From: an uncultured Candidatus Saccharibacteria bacterium
Lineage (GTDB): Bacteria; Patescibacteriota; Saccharimonadia; Saccharimonadales; Saccharimonadaceae
DNA length: 14,345 nucleotides
Reading direction: 5' to 3'
Assembly: GCA_916049555.1 (NCBI GenBank)
Contig: CAJZIB010000014.1
Span: 1 to 14,345, forward strand
Below the pieces are notes generated by a model. The model saw nothing but the letters and a program-made list of their open reading frames with translations, made no database searches and was not told the origin of the DNA. Position 1 is the first letter of the stretch. Each line of letters starts with the position of its first letter. Shown here one piece after another: positions 12,371 to 14,345 of the stretch. The translations under genes were made by a program, and so were the position numbers.

Positions 12371-13093
12371 TTAGTTCTTCATCTTGCGGGTGGGGTTACT
12401 CAAGGCGTCTTTCATGCGCTGATTGAGGCTAGTGTTTCGTACCAAACCTCGAAACTCTGCGGGAAAAGTGAATTCAATATCACTTTCATGGTACTGAATC
12501 ATGGATCTGAGGGCTTCTTTTTTTCGTTTGAGGACCTCGATTTCTGCAAGATCATACTGACGATGTTCCATGTGCAGAATGTCTTCGTATGAAATGGCAG
12601 CTTCAGTACTTGTGGCAGTGGGGCTTGTGATACTGGGATTGCGAGAATGATTGGCGCATTCAGCTTGTGTCTGATATTCATACTCTGCGTCATCAAGTTC
12701 TGCTAATTTAATCTCAATAGACTTATTGATTTTTTCAAGATCACGTGTGAGTCTATAGATGGATTCGACGATATATTCTTCATAATCGTAGATCCACTTG
12801 TGGGAATTGATCCACTCGATACTTGCAGGGTCTCTGTAGGTAATGCGGAAGTCATAATCGCTGCAGAGGTCACTTTCGAGGATAAGTCTGTTGGCTTCAT
12901 CGTTTATGGTTTCTCTGATGAAGCTTTCGTATCCATGTTTTTCGATCTCATCGAGCTCGATTGCCTTGGGGCTGCCAGGCTTGATTTTTGGACTCCGGAT
13001 GATATCCGGGTGTTCAAGCAGGTAACGAACGTCGCATTTCTGCAGATACAGTGTTTCTTTGTTTCGCAGTGTATCTTTGATAAGAATCTTCAT
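12371..13093 (-). CDS. Hypothetical coiled-coil protein, 240 residues
   Basis: The ATG at 13093 follows AAAGGAGGGGG by 4 nt, in a module nearly identical to those before the 6624-5054 operon genes; the longer frame to 13144 lacks a site. Layout: a short strand-rich N-terminus (MKILIKDTLRNKETLYLQ), an acidic segment with Trp and Tyr (about 55-110), a heptad-like helix (about 110-145), a Ser/Thr-rich linker (NHSRNPSITSPTATSTEA), a second helix (about 170-207) and a basic tail. No membrane segment or enzymatic motif. The shared ribosome module suggests co-regulation with the array, although the protein is unrelated. Own promoter and 5' hairpin. Confidence 0.83.
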   Translation of the reverse strand: MKILIKDTLRNKETLYLQKCDVRYLLEHPDIIRSPKIKPGSPKAIELDEIEKHGYESFIRETINDEANRLILESDLCSDYDFRITYRDPASIEWINSHKWIYDYEEYIVESIYRLTRDLEKINKSIEIKLAELDDAEYEYQTQAECANHSRNPSITSPTATSTEAAISYEDILHMEHRQYDLAEIEVLKRKKEALRSMIQYHESDIEFTFPAEFRGLVRNTSLNQRMKDALSNPTRKMKN

Positions 13094-13137
13094 GGTTCCC
13101 CCTCCTTTGGGATGCAACTGGTGTGTAAGGTGCGTGT

Positions 13138-13157
13138 GCAACATGACAATATGTTGC
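13138..13157 (-). promoter_or_regulatory. 5'-terminal stem-loop of the 240-residue gene mRNA
   Basis: GCAACAT / ATGTTGC forms a 7-bp perfect stem with a 6-nt loop, starting about +4 from the predicted start near 13161. GCACCTTACACACCAG, related to other leader elements, follows it. Confidence 0.55.
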
Positions 13158-13167
13158 TATGCGGGAT

Positions 13168-13195
13168 ATTATAACAGGTTCTTTGAAAATAACAA
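13168..13195 (-). promoter_or_regulatory. Promoter of the 240-residue gene
   Basis: Minus-strand TTGTTA (13195-13190), 16-bp spacer, TATAAT (13173-13168), extended TGT. Confidence 0.82.
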
Positions 13196-13254
13196 ATAGG
13201 TTCCTAAACTAACGTTTTTAGGTGTTGCACTTTGGGGGCTTGATTAGTGTTTGA

Positions 13255-13382
13255 TAAAAAATAGAACAGACTCCTTTTCGGAGTCTGTTCCCTTTCAACG
13301 AATAAGTTTTTGATGTAGTAAAAGAATAGGTTTTACTACATGCTGATAGATTGTTATGATGGGGGCTCATAATTATCTATCT
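13255..13382 (-). ncRNA. Candidate small RNA with three stem-loops and a C-rich loop
   Basis: This is a complete transcription unit of about 128 nt without a credible ORF, in the 425-base gap 13094-13518. Stem-loop 1 (13381-13345) begins at the predicted +1: outer 7-bp stem GATAGAT/ATCTATC, a 2x2 internal loop, inner 6-bp stem TTATGA/TCATAA, and a GCCCCCA loop. Stem-loop 2 (13341-13313) is a perfect 11-bp stem with a 7-nt loop. Stem-loop 3 (13290-13264) is a perfect 11-bp GAACAGACTCC / GGAGTCTGTTC stem followed by TATTTTTTA, a terminator on this strand only. A linker with TTGAAAGG lies between loops 2 and 3. C-rich loops are known to bind Shine-Dalgarno regions in regulatory RNAs of Firmicutes. 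No known RNA family was recognised. Confidence 0.65.
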
Positions 13383-13388
13383 GACTGG

Positions 13389-13417
13389 ATTGTACAACGG
13401 ATTTTTAAAAATGTAAA
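13389..13417 (-). promoter_or_regulatory. Promoter of the candidate small RNA
   Basis: Minus-strand TTTACA (13417-13412), 17-bp spacer, TACAAT (13394-13389). The same two hexamers and spacing drive the 118-residue gene. Confidence 0.75.
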
Positions 13418-13503
13418 ACATGAGCACGATAGATTTTTAAAGAATCTGGAAATTTTGAATTTTATAGAGGTGAAGTTTGGAGAAAAATGGAAAAATGTTG
13501 GTG

Positions 13504-13512
13504 TGATATAAT
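13504..13512 (+). promoter_or_regulatory. Extended -10 promoter of the 56-residue gene, leaderless
   Basis: TGA-TATAAT, identical to the promoter at 10553-10561, ends 6 nt before the ATG at 13519. The predicted +1 coincides with the start codon. No clear -35. Confidence 0.55.
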
Positions 13513-13518
13513 GAAAAT

Positions 13519-13689
13519 ATGAAAGAAAATGATGAGACACGTGAGGAGACCATGCAGGACAGCAGAGAGGAGGCGCCAGCTCCTCAGCCGACAAACTATT
13601 TGATGACCGGGATTATTACCTGTGTGGCGGTGGCCGCGGCGGTCTTGATTCGCTACGCGAAATATAAAGCACGCACTAAGGGTATGTAG
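13519..13689 (+). CDS. Small single-pass membrane protein, 56 residues
   Basis: A short ORF starting just after an extended -10 box. Layout: an acidic, Pro-containing N-terminus (KENDETREETMQDSREEAP), one hydrophobic segment (about 28-45, MTGIITCVAVAAAVLI) and a basic C-terminus (RYAKYKARTKGM). By the positive-inside rule the C-terminus is cytoplasmic and the acidic N-terminus outside. There is no cleavable signal motif. No Shine-Dalgarno is present, fitting a leaderless mRNA. Charge segregation and composition argue for a real gene; the family is not recognised. Confidence 0.65.
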   Translation: MKENDETREETMQDSREEAPAPQPTNYLMTGIITCVAVAAAVLIRYAKYKARTKGM

Positions 13690-13708
13690 CGGATTTTTTA
13701 AAAAACTA

Positions 13709-13736
13709 TTCCAAATTTTTTGAAACGTGGTATAGT
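13709..13736 (+). promoter_or_regulatory. Promoter of a short plus-strand transcript
   Basis: TTCCAA (13709-13714), 16-bp spacer, TATAGT (13731-13736), extended TGG. The -35 is poor. No ORF follows before the terminator at 13806-13837. Confidence 0.5.
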
Positions 13737-13742
13737 TTAGCT

Positions 13743-13837
13743 ACTTAAAGGTTATAGATATAAGTACCCGTATCTGTTGGGGAAAAAGCTAGAATTCCTT
13801 GAGTGAAAAGAAGAGTCTATGGCTCTTCTTTTTTTGG
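13743..13837 (+). ncRNA. Candidate second small RNA, about 95 nt
   Basis: The unit lies between an extended -10 promoter and a strong terminator and has no ORF. Possible pairings: TACTT with AAGTA, AGATA with TATCT, and GGGGAA with TTCCTT (with G-U pairs); these partly exclude each other. The sequence could instead be only the 3' untranslated region of the 56-residue gene. No known RNA family recognised. Confidence 0.35.
13806..13837. terminator. Strong terminator, usable in both directions
   Basis: A 10-bp stem AAAAGAAGAG / CTCTTCTTTT with a 7-nt loop, followed by TTTTT on the plus strand. On the minus strand, TTTTC follows the core stem, so it can also end the ASCH gene. Confidence 0.88.
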
Positions 13838-13857
13838 TTTTTTGATTGGAGGAGATT

Positions 13858-14223
13858 TTAAGCGTGTTTATATTTTTCAGGTCTAGAGTGATTTGTCCTG
13901 AAAATTAATTCTAGGACATAAACACCGAGTTTTTCCCTGTCTTTCGGATAGATTTTTTGGAGAGTGTGGAGGGCAGCACCGCGGGTTAAACCTGGAAGGA
14001 CTTTTTCTACACCTTCAGCGTCTAGCATTTCCGCGATAGTTTGGTAGATCCTGACGTCTTTTACGTCAAACTCATTAAAACCATAGTTTTCAAATGTAAT
14101 AATGTCGCCTTTTTGGGCTTTCTTGATTTGCGGATAGCCAACGCGGATCTCGAGTGTCTTTTTGCCGCTCTTTAGCTGATCAAAATAAATTCTTTTGATT
14201 CTCCAGATGTGTTTCTTTGTCAT
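13858..14223 (-). CDS. ASCH-domain protein
   Basis: A 121-residue single-domain ASCH protein. ASCH domains share a PUA-like barrel and are implicated in RNA binding; some bacterial members act on modified nucleosides. Visible hallmarks: the GKKTLEIRVGYP motif (20-31), KKGD-type turn AQKGDIITF (36-44), and the closing strand GVYVLELIF (100-108). Length is normal for a stand-alone member. The ATG at 14223 follows AAGGA by 4 nt. Its own promoter is at 14239-14266 with a leader of only about 9 nt. The 3' end faces a bidirectional terminator. Substrate unknown. Confidence 0.88.
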   Translation of the reverse strand: MTKKHIWRIKRIYFDQLKSGKKTLEIRVGYPQIKKAQKGDIITFENYGFNEFDVKDVRIYQTIAEMLDAEGVEKVLPGLTRGAALHTLQKIYPKDREKLGVYVLELIFRTNHSRPEKYKHA

Positions 14224-14238
14224 AAAATCCTTTTTATT

Positions 14239-14266
14239 ATTAAATCATAAAATTATTATTGGTCAA
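14239..14266 (-). promoter_or_regulatory. Promoter of the ASCH gene
   Basis: Minus-strand TTGACC (14266-14261), 16-bp spacer, TTTAAT (14244-14239), with TGA before the -10. Beyond it, 14267-14345 is AT-rich with no feature recognised except a small TGCAA/TTGCA inverted repeat. Confidence 0.6.
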
Positions 14267-14345
14267 TTTTAAGTAATAGCTCAGCACCTATGCAACAAAA
14301 AATTGCACAAAAATAAGGTAACTATTAAACTTATTTCTAGGAACT

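Noticed and set aside
13213..13368. Minus-strand ORF of about 50 codons starting inside stem-loop 1 of the candidate small RNA
   Set aside because: It has no Shine-Dalgarno and runs straight through the strong terminator hairpin.
13356..13511. Plus-strand ORF of 51 codons starting ATGATG
   Set aside because: It has no ribosome site or promoter, and its DNA is better explained as the promoter and stem-loop 1 of the minus-strand small RNA.
13373..13594. Minus-strand ORF of 73 codons
   Set aside because: Low-complexity Phe/Ser/His composition, opposite the 56-residue gene and overlapping the small-RNA promoter; no ribosome site.
13848..13904. GGAGGAG followed by a GTG and a 14-codon frame on the plus strand
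   Set aside because: It lies after the terminator and opposite the ASCH gene's 3' end, and no promoter is seen.
1..14345. CRISPR arrays, tRNA/rRNA genes, insertion sequences, alternative UGA coding
   Set aside because: No regularly spaced repeats with unique spacers, no cloverleaf or rRNA sequence, no transposase or terminal repeats. TGA is a clean stop in at least three genes.

Overview
The window is about 14.3 kb of bacterial DNA at the end of an assembled contig. Bases 1-27 are a leftover Illumina sequencing adapter, so genomic sequence begins near base 28. No rRNA, tRNA, CRISPR array, transposase or plasmid/phage hallmark gene is visible. TGA, TAA and TAG all serve as stops, so the standard bacterial code applies. 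Genes are small, densely packed, moderately AT-rich and mostly unrecognisable. Many have strong TTGACA / extended TGnTATAAT promoters, a G-rich Shine-Dalgarno sequence (SD) and compact rho-independent terminators. Together with an orphan MYG1-like protein and an orphan GTP cyclohydrolase II-like protein, this is compatible with a reduced-genome Patescibacteria (CPR) organism such as a Saccharibacterium. That assignment is inference; no marker gene proves it.

Layout. (1) 88-1697: a MYG1-family protein whose metal-binding motifs look degenerate, convergent with a Nudix hydrolase. (2) 1746-4998: an unknown small protein divergent from three helical or coiled-coil proteins; the divergent promoters share their -35 region. 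(3) 5054-9655, minus strand: a tandem array of six small paralogous proteins (N-terminal Trp motif, helix ending in FW or FF, then a strand-rich part resembling a PH/GRAM-type domain). A GTP cyclohydrolase II-like gene is inserted between two of them. Most members have their own promoter, a long 5' leader and a terminator; three form an operon. (4) 9933-12334, plus strand: an unknown protein coupled to a 42-residue ORF, a 362-residue unknown protein, and a probable seventh relative of the paralogue family. (5) 12371-14223: a coiled-coil protein whose ribosome-binding module matches those of the array, then an intergenic region with two candidate small RNAs and a 56-residue single-pass membrane protein, and finally an ASCH-domain protein.

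The most interesting signal is in the RNA layer. A minus-strand unit at about 13382-13255 has a 17-bp-spaced promoter, a stem-loop starting at the predicted +1 with a GCCCCCA loop, a perfect 11-bp stem-loop, and an 11-bp terminator hairpin with a U-tract. This looks like a complete small RNA with a C-rich loop. Several genes here have SDs containing GGGGG, four of them inside a near-identical roughly 20-nt module, so the loop could pair with them. Independently, at least six transcripts appear to begin with a stem-loop at +1 to +4, and leaders of array members share a TGCAC(C/A)TT...GAAAGGAG element far upstream of the start codon. These features suggest a family of co-regulated small proteins under post-transcriptional control. 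This is a hypothesis from sequence alone.
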